DNA of 27,881 bases from Cymbomonas tetramitiformis (GCA_001247695.2 LGRX02015393.1:1-27881); one strand, 5' to 3'; positions 9,336-19,366 are shown, counted from the first letter of the stretch. The notes: generated by a model not told the origin, from the letters alone. Translations and numbers: made by a program.

Positions 9336-9918
9336 TGTCAGGGTTATGACCGATGACATATGTGTCATACATGTCATACGTGTCATAACATGTCATGTCA
9401 TGTCATGTCATATATTATTATGACATTCGACAGTATGGTCGATCATGACTGTACAGGTCGAGTCGTGTCATACATTTATGACAGTCGTCAGTACGGTCGA
9501 CGATGACTGTACATGTCGCCAGATGATTATGTCACATCATCAGGCATCCCTGTCATCGAGAGTTCGTACTCCGAACTCGAAGATGACAGAGCAAAGATAC
9601 ATCTTGTCGATTCTTCAAGAACCATCTTTCGCTTTAGCATGCACGGAACATGCATGCGCAGCACGAACGAACTAGTCGTTTATACAATGTTGGTCGTTCA
9701 ACCTACGTCTCGGGTTCACAACCCAATGGCGGTACCATCTAAGATGATGGGAGACGTAGGTACTTAAGTGAGGAAGCGTTGTGCTTCAGCAGCTCTGGAT
9801 TCAGAAACTGCACTCACAAACCCGCATATACGTTCACTTGTGTATGCTGTTCAACTGCACAGTGATTATTGATAATATTGAATATTATAACAGGGCTCGC
9901 ATAGCTCAGCCCTTATCA
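9336..9918 (+). repeat. LTR2, 3' LTR of the non-coding element, possibly 5' LTR of gag-pol
   Basis: It has the same ends as LTR1 (TGTCAGGG, CTTATCA) and about 97% identity by eye, without LTR1's short tandem duplication. Upstream is a PPT, as expected of a 3' LTR; downstream in the same sense come a leader and gag-pol, as expected of a 5' LTR. One LTR serving both would follow from LTR-LTR recombination into a tandem array. No clear TGG primer site follows it (GATAGTATAAGTCCG). Confidence 0.9.
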
Positions 9919-10742
9919 GATAGTATAAGTCCGAAACCGTAAAGAAGAGAAGAAGCCAAGGTGTAGACTCCTACAAAATGGTAATTAGTTCGTGTTTTCA
10001 CGTTGCTTCCTTATCTTTCTTGCGCGAATTCTGATCAACCCGCCCCGCCTTGTGCGATTAGCTAGCGAGTACTTGCACTACGAAATCGAGAATGCCTGTG
10101 CTCTCGTTCTTGTTGCGCGGTGGTGTGTGGGATTGAGGGTTCCAGGTTGCTTGGAGCCGCGTCGGTGTGGAGGAATCTAGCCCGACGACAATCTTTTAAG
10201 GTGCGCGCGTTGCCTTAGTCCTAGCACGCACACACGCATAGCACGCATATCCGTGCTTTTGGACTCGCAGGTGCGGGAAAACCAAATCGTCTCCGTTTTT
10301 CGGCAATTCCGACCCTTCGCGGCGGAAGCGCTGCGCAAATTTTTCAATTTTGCGTAAGCCTTTGCTGAAATTCGGGATTGGTTCGGGGATTCCCCTACCT
10401 TTAATTTAGCCTTCTAGTCCCCCTATTCGGGAATCTCCGCGCTTCGGCCGGTGTGCTTACTTGTGCTCGCGCGCAAGTGGCGTATTCCTGGGATCGGGTA
10501 CTAGTTGCCACACCAACCGCTTTTCGATTGGTTAATTTGCGAGCGTGCAACGTTTGATGTCCCCCATGGGGCTTTAGCTTTCTAGGATCTTCCTTTCCGG
10601 AAATCTCCGCGCCTCGGCCGGTGTAGCCACTTGTGCTCGGGCGCAAGTGGTAAATTTCTAGATCGGCGGGTGCTAGTTGCCGCGTGTGTCGTGTACACTT
10701 TCGGCTTTAGCTAAATTAGGTCTCACGCATAGCACGCATACT
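9919..10742 (+). promoter_or_regulatory. GC-rich leader upstream of gag
   Basis: This 824-bp untranslated stretch lies between LTR2 and the first Gag-type ATG. It has short purine runs at 9934-9958, a direct repeat of about 105 bp (annotated separately) and a repeated ACGCATAGCACGCATA at about 10232 and 10724. Frames at 9992-10180 and 10401-10646 are shadows. Leaders of gypsy-type elements usually carry packaging and dimerisation signals; the repeated hairpin here is a candidate. Confidence 0.55.
10405..10681 (+). repeat. leader direct repeat of about 105 bp, two copies with hairpin
   Basis: Copies at 10405-10509 and 10573-10681 share TTTAGC(C/T)TTCTAG, AATCTCCGCGC(T/C)TCGGCCGG, ACTTGTGCTCG(C/G)GCGCAAGT and CTAGTTGCC. 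ACTTG pairs with CAAGT around TGCTCGCGCG or TGCTCGGGCG, and in copy 2 the stem extends to CCACTTG/CAAGTGG. The copies are offset by about 170 bp. Confidence 0.75.
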
Positions 10743-13075
10743 ATGCCCATGTATTCAGATGAAGAGGAATGCCTCGGTCGGTCGGGCCGGCGTGGGGGGG
10801 GTCGGGCCGGCGCCGCCCCCGGCTCAGCCGTGGGGTCCGGTCGGTCGGGGTCTCGCGCTGCAGGCCTGTCGGTTGGCCCAGGCTCTGGGGAGTTCTGGGG
10901 CGCAGCTGGCGGGTCAGACAGCCGGGATTGGCGCTCCCGTGAGAGGGGGGGGGAGTGCGGCGCGCGCTTGCGCGCCAATACGGCGGTGAAGCCCTCGAGG
11001 TTACACCGGCGCGCACGCCCCTGAGAGCCCCTCCAGGGTTGTCTGGTGGGCCCCGTAGGGCCTCGCCACCAAAAGCCCCTTCACCAGCGAGGGTCAGTGG
11101 AGCTGAGCCAGTGTCCGAGCTCGCATTGAGCTCGGCGCTACGGCAGCCGGCGCGCCGGAAGCGTGCGTCGCCCGAGGCTCCGGCACCGCCGGCGGCAGGC
11201 GCCGGCTCCGGGTCGGACTCGGACCGCTCTGCTAAGGGGTTGAACCCCTCGGCAGCTCCCTTCTCCCCACTCCCTGCGTCCAGCAAGAGTGCGAGCAGTA
11301 GGGTCGTCCGTCAGGAACCGGCGTCGGGACCGGCAGCGTCCTCCCTCTCTTCCCTCGTGGGGAGCGAGCAAGGGAATCTCATCAGTGCCCCAGGGCGCTT
11401 TGAGATTTACCGAGCCAGTGACTGGAGCCCCCCGGCAAAAGGGGAGTCTGATGATGTCCGGCGCCCAGAGCAGCTAGACGTCGTCCAGTCACGGGGGCGC
11501 GAGTCTCGCATCCGGCCCAATCCGGCTTGGCGAGGAGAGCGACGTCAATCCATGCTCGCATTGGCCCTCCGTCAATGGAGCACCTGGGCGCTGAATCCAG
11601 CGCAACGACGTGCGAGAGTCTCCCTGCCATCTCGTCAGCGCGCAACAGCGCGGCTTGCGTGGGTCGCATGGAGGGCCAGGACGGACCAGTCAGCGCATCA
11701 GCGCGAGCTCCAGCGCCTGGCATTCCAAGCGTGGAATGACGTCACCCAACAGGTCGCCCAACTTCAAGGCCTGTTTGACAAAGGCAGTCGGCGCCGGGTC
11801 GAGTCCGCTTTCGCAGCATGGCGCCAGCATGTTGTCCAGACACAGGGTCTGTGGCGCAGAGGTAGACGTCAAGCTGGAGCTGTCTTCATGGCATGGCACC
11901 AGCAGACGATGCTCGCCAAGGAGAGGAGCACCTGGTGGGTTGGAGCCCGGAGACACCGGATGACCCAGATGGGCAGGAGGTGTCTTCGCGAGTGGCGCCT
12001 GCTCCCCAGGACGACCCCAGTCAGCTCGGACTCGTCCCAGGGAACGAGTGCCCGCCGTCCAGTAAGGAAGGCGGGAACCTCATCCGGTGTCAGCTCTTGC
12101 TCAGATTCCGACCAGGAGTCTATGTGGCAGGACATCCGTCGAGGCCTAAAGCGCCCGGGGAAAGACCACCCGCTGTCAGGGCTAATGTGGTTCCAGCTCA
12201 AGGACTATGGGCTCTCCGAGGACGGCGCTTATCGCCTGGAGATCCACCAACAGTCAGTCTCCGAGTCCAGGGTGTTGATGCAGCAAAAGCGCGAGGACCC
12301 TCACAACTCCCTTGGGAGGTGTAGATTCTCTGTCTTTGCCATCAACGCCGGCAGACCAGGGGAGCTGGTACGCCAAGGAGCGGACCTCCAGGAGGTAAGG
12401 AGAGCGGTCGTCGCGGCCGTCAGAATGAACGGCTGCACCCGGAAGTCACACAGGGGTCTTAGGAAGTCAGGTGCAGCACCTCCGAGTTCCGCAGCCCCCG
12501 GTGGGAACTGGTCGAACCGGTTTGCTCCCCTCTCGTCCTCATCAGAGGAAGAGCATCCCGCGGAACGTCCGAGGCCCAGGACTCAGGCGCCTAAGCCGAG
12601 CGGCCCCAGTCGCCCGGTGCCTCGCACCCGGAAGCCCAGTCGAGCACCATCGGCCCCGCACCCCGGTCCGACTTCCTCAGGGAACACGTCGTCGTCCCCG
12701 GAGTCCACTTCGAGCAGGAACAGTCAGGACCTGCAACAGCTGAAGGAAGCCTGGCAGAAGGAGTCGCAAGCTCGGGAGGCGGCTGCCGAGGCTCGCCTGG
12801 AACAGCTGTCTCGGCAACTCCAAGAGAGTCAAAGAGCTGCCGAGGAGCGCAGGATCTCCGATCAGCGCGCTGCCGAGGAACGCAGGGGCTCCGAGCAACG
12901 CACTGTCGAAGAGCGCTGGGCTGCAGACCGGCTGGCCGCAGAGGCCCGGGAGACTGCCAGGCAGTTGGCTGTCGACGAGAGCGTCGCTCAGCAGGTAGCC
13001 GCTGAGGAGCGGCGAGCGGCAGCTGAGGCCCAGCTGGAGGAGAGGCTGCAGGCGGTCATAGAGTCACAAGTTTAA
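10743..13075 (+). CDS. Gag-like structural protein, N-terminal part (reading frame broken)
   Basis: The best start is ATG at 10743 (MPMYSDEEEC). That frame runs to 11024, but from 10943 the long coding frame is a different one (open to 13075), so the frame changes inside a run of nine G at 10945-10953. The 706-residue frame beginning GTG 10955 is Arg/Pro/Ser-rich at first. About residues 205-350 form a Trp-rich helical region with repeated A-F-x-A-W and W-x-x-W spacing, reminiscent of Sfi1-type repeats. Residues 407-494 look globular (SGLMWFQLKDYGLSEDGAYR). Residues 590-705 are a charged Ala/Glu/Arg coiled coil. It ends with TAA at 13073. No family is certain; position before the CCHC Gag makes a Gag-type role likely. 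The frame break may be decay, sequencing error or slippage. Confidence 0.65.
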
Positions 13076-13375
13076 AGGCTCGCCCTGGTTCAGGCCTCGC
13101 CCCCAGGGCCCGTGGAGTCAGACGTTCGGGGGCCCTCAGCGGCAGCGTCGAGTCCGGTTCAGGAGACGCCCATCTCCCGAGAGGGACATGAGCTGGTAGA
13201 GCCGACTTCCGTCGTCACCTGTGACGTCGAGAACTGGGGCGTTCAAAGCCCTCCGGAGGAGTCGCGCGCGGGCGTGACATCGCTTCCGCCGCACTCATGG
13301 GACTTTGTTTCCCTTCCTATACAGGTCTGCGACGCCCTCCGGAAACACGTGGTCGGGTATGCCAACCTCGGGGAT
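13076..13375 (+). pseudogene. Gag linker, open continuation after an in-frame TAA
   Basis: After TAA 13073-13075 the same frame stays open to 13411, encoding an acidic Ser/Pro linker and then SWDFVSLPIQVCDALRK, which reads as genuine protein. Near 13370-13373 (GGGG) coding character moves to the next frame, where EAQRLFYDAARRYRTLG follows. Skipping one G links the frames. The stop and the shift thus interrupt what looks like one long Gag. TTTCCCTTCCTATACAG|GT just before 13326 also resembles a 3' splice site, so splicing is an alternative to readthrough. Confidence 0.5.
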
Positions 13376-15044
13376 CGAAGCCCAGCGCCTGTTTTACGAC
13401 GCTGCTCGTAGGTATCGCACCCTTGGTCAGGTCGCCGGGTGCTTACACCCTACCAGCCAGATCAGGCAGTGCCTGAAGGCAAGGATCTCGGACGAGGACA
13501 GGGTCCTCGGGGCCCAGGTGATTCACAGTCTCACGACAGCCTTGGCGTCCGTCGCAGAGAGCTGCGCTCGCTGTGGGTGCGGGCACGAGGAGAGCCCGGT
13601 GCGTATGTGGGCGTGTCAGGCAAGCGCTAAGAAAAGTGTGGTAGCGTTCATGAAAAAGGTGTACCTGCCGGTGTGTGGGTTTTGCGCCGCGGACGTGTGG
13701 CCCGGTGCTTTCGACCACTTTCCGGCTGTGATGCCACCTCCGCTTCCTACGGCGGCAGACACACCGGGAGACGGGGGGGGGATGGTCCCTCAACTGGAGC
13801 ACTCGGAGCCAAACGAGCTTTCGGAGATGCCCGGTTCCAGCAGTCATGGTGGTCCTGGTAGCTCGGGGAGCGGTGACCCTGGAGGGCCGGGAGGCCCGGG
13901 GAGTCCGGGCGAGGACCCTGGCGGCGATGGCGAAGACGGGGATGGCGACAGCCAGTTCACCTTCTCGTCTTCCTCTCGTTACAGGGAGCCCCGGAGCCAT
14001 TACAGTCGTAAGGACGCGCAGCACGCTCTCAAGGAGGCCACCAGAGCCATGGAGAAGGCAGTGGACAAATACCACACAGAGGTGGAGGGGTCGTCCCACG
14101 TCTTTGGTCGGCTCCTCCGATTTGTTCGGCAGGTCAGGGAGGTTCGGGAACTGGAGCCGGTGCGCTACGCCATGGAGATGGCGCGTCTGGGAGAGAGCGG
14201 GGGTGAGGAGAAGGTGTTGTCGGACCACTCCCTGCTGTCAGAAGTGGCCAGACACTGCTTCGGCAAACTCAGCTCCGAGTACCGCGAGCTTTCTTCGGTG
14301 TTGACGGAGGCTCGGGAAGGTAAGAACCTCACCCTGGACGTCATAGTGGTTCCCTTGGCGCAGCTGGTGATGCCCGACAAGGGGGAAATGGCGTCGATCG
14401 GTCCGTTCCTGCGTCGCGTGCGTCAAAGTCAGGACAGACAGACTCGCACGGTCCGCGAGTTCTGGGACGGGGTGCACCTTGCTCACGACATCGTGAGCAT
14501 GCTGGCTGCCCACGAGCTCACCTCTCCGGTGCCGGAAGAGGAGCTGCTGGAGATATTCCTTACGGGATTGATACCGGAGATAAGGAGGAAGGTCTTCCTT
14601 ATAGCCGAGAGGAAAGGCGCTTCGGTTCTGACTCTGAGCCGGACGGCCAGTAAAGGCCGCCACGAACTCCTGACTTGGGCCATAGAGGCTGAGCGGGAGT
14701 TGCGGCAGAGCCAGGATAAGACGAGCCGCTCGGTCCAGCTGCTGGCCCACGTAGATGTCACGGAGGAGCTGCTAGCCATGGCGACATCCGCTGGCGCTCC
14801 GACACCCACAGGGCAACGACTCGGCTCCCCAGAGTACGAGGGCTGCCGTCTGTGCAAGAGCATGGACCATTATGCCCGCGACTGTCCGCAGGCGAGCCAG
14901 CGCCCGAAGGAGTGGGCCAAGTGCCTCCTGGAGGACACCCTGGCGTTGATAGGGGACGAGTCGGTGGAGGAAGCTTTGGCTGCCATCGGTTTGGATTTTG
15001 TCCAGGAGGACGCTCCCCAGCCCGGGGCGTCCTCCCCGCAGTAA
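13305..15044 (+). CDS. gag: Gag: capsid and CCHC nucleocapsid region
   Basis: The open frame begins without an ATG (TTG 13305) and convincing coding starts near 13374, so it is a continuation rather than a separate gene. It has a Cys-rich stretch (CARCGCGHEE, CGFCAADVW), a Gly/Pro-rich acidic linker (residues 150-215), and a long helical section typical of Ty3/gypsy capsids (about residues 230-490, with VREFWDGVHLAHDIV and LEIFLTGLIPEIRRKV). A zinc knuckle CRLCKSMDHYARDC follows, CX2CX4HX4C with C514, C517, H522 and C527. It would assemble the particle and bind element RNA. TAA is at 15042-15044. Pol continues in the -1 frame; I saw no clear slippery heptamer. Confidence 0.85.
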   Translation: MFPFLYRSATPSGNTWSGMPTSGIEAQRLFYDAARRYRTLGQVAGCLHPTSQIRQCLKARISDEDRVLGAQVIHSLTTALASVAESCARCGCGHEESPVRMWACQASAKKSVVAFMKKVYLPVCGFCAADVWPGAFDHFPAVMPPPLPTAADTPGDGGGMVPQLEHSEPNELSEMPGSSSHGGPGSSGSGDPGGPGGPGSPGEDPGGDGEDGDGDSQFTFSSSSRYREPRSHYSRKDAQHALKEATRAMEKAVDKYHTEVEGSSHVFGRLLRFVRQVREVRELEPVRYAMEMARLGESGGEEKVLSDHSLLSEVARHCFGKLSSEYRELSSVLTEAREGKNLTLDVIVVPLAQLVMPDKGEMASIGPFLRRVRQSQDRQTRTVREFWDGVHLAHDIVSMLAAHELTSPVPEEELLEIFLTGLIPEIRRKVFLIAERKGASVLTLSRTASKGRHELLTWAIEAERELRQSQDKTSRSVQLLAHVDVTEELLAMATSAGAPTPTGQRLGSPEYEGCRLCKSMDHYARDCPQASQRPKEWAKCLLEDTLALIGDESVEEALAAIGLDFVQEDAPQPGASSPQ

Positions 15045-16759
15045 AGGGCGCGGGCCCCGTCACTGCGGGGTCAGGGGGACAAAAGGGCCCCGCGCCGGCG
15101 TCCACAGCGATGCAGGTGCTGCATGATAGGTGGAGAAGGTGTGGGAGACACCTTAGTGGCAGCGCCAGGCGCCACCTCAAGAGCCAGAGTCGAGTCGAGA
15201 GGTATGAGCAGGAAGGTTTAGACATGCTAGCCGCCACCCGCACGGAAAGCCCAGAGCCTCCTGAGCGGGAACAGGTCGAGCAGCGCGTCCAAAGAGAGCA
15301 GGCAAACTTCTGGAAGTCCGCCAGAACCCCAGCAACCGCCTCAGTTCCGCGTCCCGAGGAGCCGTGGGAGCTGCTCTGTTGGATCACCGGTGCGGACACC
15401 CGGGGTAAAAACCGGTCGAGCCACACAGTTGAGCCACGGGCAGTCTACCAACAGCACCTGGAGAACCAGGGGTCGGATGTTGCGAGAGTTCGCGGGCACT
15501 GGAAGTTCAGAGCTCAGCGTTTACCCCCCAGAGTTAGGAAAGCCTTTCAGGCCCAGCAGCCAAGTGCTCGCCTGCGTTCCGCCATCAGGGCGCTAGAAAG
15601 GTATCTAAAGCTGGAAGAGTCAGAGGTCCGGCCGGTCAAGTCCCTTGCGCTTTGGAGGGCAGGGCAAAGGCGGATGAGCCAGAAGCTTGGACCCACGACT
15701 AGTAAGCCCCAGTTGAATCGAGAAGAGTTAGATAAGCGCTTGAAGCGGCTCGTCAGGGTGCGCGAGTTCAATCGCCGACGCAAAGCCATCTTGGATCAGG
15801 AGTTCGGACGGTTTGTTCGCGTTGCCAAGCCCAAGCCTGCCGAGGGAGAAGAACTCTCACCACCAGAGAGAACTTCAAAGCCCAGTCGGCCGTGGTTGAC
15901 CCGAAGCAGGGCTCGCCAGGCTTTGGGCCCGAAACGCAGACCATGGCTGACTCCTGAAGACAAGGCGCTTCGAACCTCTCGATTGCAGCGCAGGTACGAG
16001 TTGGAGGGTAGGGACCCGGCTTCTACCTCAACAGAACGCCATGCGGACTTCCACGCCTTCGTAAAGGAGGAGTTGGAAAGGGAGAATAGGGAACTTCAGC
16101 AAGACAATGAGCTGATGCACCGGCGGGACGAGCAAGTCAGTAAGCACATAGCGGCTAAACTGGCTGCAGCGTCAGTCCAAGTCGCGGTGTCCCCCCCAGA
16201 CTTCCCGGAGCGCAGTGCAGTTCAGAAAGCAGTCGCCATCGGCCTGCTAGCGGACGCATGTACTTACTGCCTCCCGGACTGTGACTCCGACGCAGAAACG
16301 TCAGTCACCCGCCTGGACTGCATAATGCAGGACGGCGATATCAGTCCGAGCTGGTGTGAGTCCCTGGCAGCGGTGTCCTCGATGGGAGCGCGCCCGAGGA
16401 GTTTCGACAGGCACAGTCGCACACCGACGTTGTTGCTGTTTTGGGCCTGGATTGCGGGCGTCAGAGTCAAGGTGTTAGTGGATTCGGGAGCATCCACCAA
16501 TATCATCGCAAAGAGTACACTGCAGAGGCTCTCCGGCGTCAAGCCGGTGCGCCACGAGCAAGCCATGCGGGTTCGAGTGGCTGACGGCACCACATATGAT
16601 GCTAATTCCTGCATCAGGCCCAAGCTCCTTGCTGAGACGTCGAAGGGGTCTTACGGCCAGCAGGTTGAGCTTCGGGTAATGCCACTCGACCTCAAGGTGG
16701 ATGTCATCCTGGGAGGTCCTTTGGCTGGCGAACCTTTCCCCGGTTACGCTGGATTATAA
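15045..16759 (+). CDS. Pol N-terminal region: basic helical domain and aspartic protease
   Basis: The frame is open from GTG 14852, overlapping the end of gag, with the first in-frame ATG at 15110, so expression needs a -1 frameshift from gag or internal initiation. About 430 residues of basic, Arg/Trp/Glu-rich helical protein come first and I cannot assign them. The protease follows: catalytic LVDSGASTNIIA (DSGA at 16481-16492; D, S, G and A all present) in a retropepsin-like context, and VDVILGG as the C-terminal hydrophobic-Gly motif. The enzyme would cleave Gag and Pol. The frame ends in TAA 16757-16759, but the conserved continuation (WLANLSPVTLDYKNW) lies in the next frame; an extra T in TTT 16720-16722 explains the shift. 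Confidence 0.8.
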
Positions 16760-18182
16760 GAACTGGGGTTCGGTCCGGTTCACCAAGGGCAGGGAAGAGG
16801 TCGTCATCACCGGCTGTTCGCCGGGGTCACCGGACCCCAGTCGGTCCAAGGACACGGCAATGGCACTGGTACAGGGAGTCCTTTTGAGCCAACGTCGAGC
16901 TCGCCGGGACCTGCGGACCCTCCGAAACAGAGAGGAGCAGGCTTTCGTCGTCTACCTCGGCCCCGATGGGACTTTTGGCGCGTTGGCCTGCAACAAGGGG
17001 GGGGGAGACTCCGACGAAGATTCCCCCAACGATGTTGTAGCAGGCCTAGCGTCAGAACCCTCCTCCGGGTCCGAGGATAGTGAAGTCAGCGTGCGTCCCA
17101 GCGCAACGGTGCCGGACGGAGCTGAGGAGTCTGAGGGGCCGGGAGGGTTGGTCTCGGACAGTTCCGAGTCCGGCTATAGTGACGTGGAGGGAGCGTGTCA
17201 TTTGCAGAGAGTAGGGGCGGTGGTCGAGGATATTAGGCCACAGGGATTTGCGAGTACGGCCGACGAGGCCGGGGATCACCCTGACCCTCTCAGCTTTTTC
17301 GCTAGCAAACAGGAGGCGAACGGAGCATTTGCGTTGCTTCCGCCAGCGGTGCGTAGACAGGCGATAGAGGATCACGCGGCCGGGAAGCCACCCACCTGGC
17401 ACGCGCAGGCAGCCGCGGCGCTCCAGCAGGGCCGGGGTCTGGTCGCGGAGCGACGACCCCGAGCACGGCGTAAGCGAGTGCGTTGGCGTGACCAGGTCGC
17501 AGCAGTCGGTCAGCCTGGTGCTGAAAGTGGCCCCTCCACCGAGCAGCCGCCGGGACCAAAAGTCCCCACTGTCCCGAGTCCTCAGAGTCAGAAGTCGCGA
17601 GCCTCGGCACCAGTCGTGCCGCCAGACACTACCCCGCCGCCAGCTCCGCAGACCACAGACCCGCCGGTACCGGCCGCCCCGCCAAGTACTACCTCGCCGC
17701 CAGCCCCACAGACTGCTCAGGCCTCCCCGGAACCGCCGGAGGACGAGATAGACGAGACGGTGTCGCCGGAAATCTGGCAGCAGCTTAGGGACCTGGAAAA
17801 GGAGTTCGCAGATGTCATTTGCACAGAGCTGCCGGAATCAGTCCAGTCAAGGGAATTCAAGTCCGGCATCCGGCTCAGGCCAGATTGGAGTGGGAACGCC
17901 TTGCACCGGCGAGGGTACAAGCTGTCGCAGGAGGAGTTGCGGCAACTCCGGCAACAGCTAGATGAGCTCTTAGCCAAAGGGTACATACGACCCTCGGCCT
18001 CTCCGTGGGGCTGCCCTGTGCTGATGGTCCCCAAGCCGAGTAATCCCAAGGAGTTGCGTCTAGTCATTGACTACAGACAGATCAATGAGATCACAGTCAA
18101 GGACAAGTACCCCCTCCCGGATGTCCAGAGTCTCTTAGATGATCTACAAGGGGCTACCGTCTTCTCTACGATGGATGCCCTT
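16701..18182 (+). pseudogene. Protease end, linker and truncated Ty3/gypsy reverse transcriptase
   Basis: The ATG at 16701 is internal to the protease and not a true start; residues 8-30 are the protease C-terminus. A linker of about 330 residues follows, acidic then Pro-rich (PPAPQT repeats near residues 300-340). The RT begins near residue 355 with LEKEFADVICTELPE and has GYIRPSASPWGCPVLMVPK, LRLVIDYRQINEIT, YPLPDVQSLLDDL and VFSTMDA, where D492 is the first catalytic Asp. The domain then stops at 18182: residues 495-553 up to the stop at 18362 translate the right arm and are not Pol. The YxDD palm motif, RNase H and integrase are absent, so this copy is inactive. Confidence 0.9.
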
Positions 18183-18240
18183 ATGCAGCCCTGCAGTTCT
18201 TGGGATGCAGCCCTGATATATATACGACCGATCGACGAAA
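18183..18240. other. junction of RT with the right arm
   Basis: RT codons end with GATGCCCTT (18174-18182) and the next bases, ATGCAGCCCTGCAGTTCTTG, are reverse-complemented 22-bp iterons. GATGCCC and GATGCAGCCC share short letters, consistent with microhomology joining. No LTR end, terminal inverted repeat or target duplication marks the joint, so this is not a clean transposon boundary. Confidence 0.8.
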
Positions 18241-19366
18241 ACCCTTGGGTACATGTTTCCACGGCCTTATTATTATTTGGTCGGCAATTATTGGCAAAAG
18301 TCATCGGCTACCAGCGTTTGACTCAGAAGCCACAATGTTATAGAAGCTGCGACCTATTGTAACCATATGCGGCAGTTATGCCTTCAGCATACGTAGACAA
18401 TATGATTATGTGGTACTTATAATCCCACTTAAGTTGCATCATGATAAATTTATCCAGGTGTTAACAAGTGTTCAGGATTTGCTAAGGGGTTGACGCCCCA
18501 CATACCAAAGGTCACTGTCTCATAAGGCTCGCCTCAAGTGTGCAGCTTTGAGGATCAGCGTCCTGGCGAGGCACAGTCATGATGCTTCCTAGTCCATAAT
18601 GGAGCTGGAAATGAGAATGCTCAAGATATCCGAAGACAGGAAGGCTTTTGGTTGGCCAGAGTTACTGTCTAGATGCTTAACCTTGATGGGATGGCATTCG
18701 GATACAAACTGTGCAACCATGCATGTGAATTATGCATAGGTGTATGACTTTGATGAATTGTCTCTTGTCATGAACCTGGAAGGAATGACGGGCAAATAGC
18801 TAGAGTGGCGGATCTCACTCACTCGGCTTTGCTGTTATGGAATTCGATGCCTGATGGCACAACTGGCAATCCTTTGCTCAGATGCTTTCCTTAAGGCATT
18901 GGCAACAACTTGTGTGCCAGCTTCTCTAGATTTGGGGAGAAACTATGGATCAACAATTCATCAATCAAAACACATGTTACCAAGGTTGATTCAACGAATC
19001 CTTCAACTCTTGAATTTCGACAATCAGCATCTTAGGCTGTTGACTTCAAAGTGATGGTCGTAAGCTTACAATATAGCTTATTCGCATTTGAAAAACCATC
19101 GTTCTCCTATGTCAGTGCCCTTCATATAATATGATAGAGCCGGAGAAATATGCATCTATGATTTCTTCATAATGAACTTTATGTGTCAGTAAGTCAATTA
19201 AGACTTCATTTGATGCTTCAATCGGCATGATGTACCGTGTCATCAACTTTATGGCTGCTATATACAAATGCTGGAACTTTTGATAAGATTTTTAATCTTC
19301 CAAGCAAAATCACAATGATGTAAAATCAATTTGTGGCAGCTGTATAAAGAATGAATGAATCTATAC
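18241..19366 (-). other. right-arm non-coding segment, partner of 7112-8220
   Basis: Colinear with the left arm, including the complement of the GTTTTGATTGATGAATTGTT stretch near 18957-18976. The frames 18854-19054 and 18071-18304 are not genes; the latter straddles the RT junction. Confidence 0.7.

Noticed and set aside
12393..13326. An intron from GAG|GTAAGG (12394) to CTATACAG (13325) inside gag
   Set aside because: It would remove the coiled coil, which has strong coding character, and no transcript evidence is available; kept only as an alternative for the linker.
13443..14228. Long antisense frames opposite gag (also 10741-11286 and 14758-15426)
   Set aside because: These are GC-rich shadow frames of the sense coding sequence without their own domains.
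18183..18362. C-terminal 59 residues of the RT frame as a novel domain
   Set aside because: They are read from the inverted-repeat arm, matching 8166-8284 in reverse complement, and are not Pol sequence.
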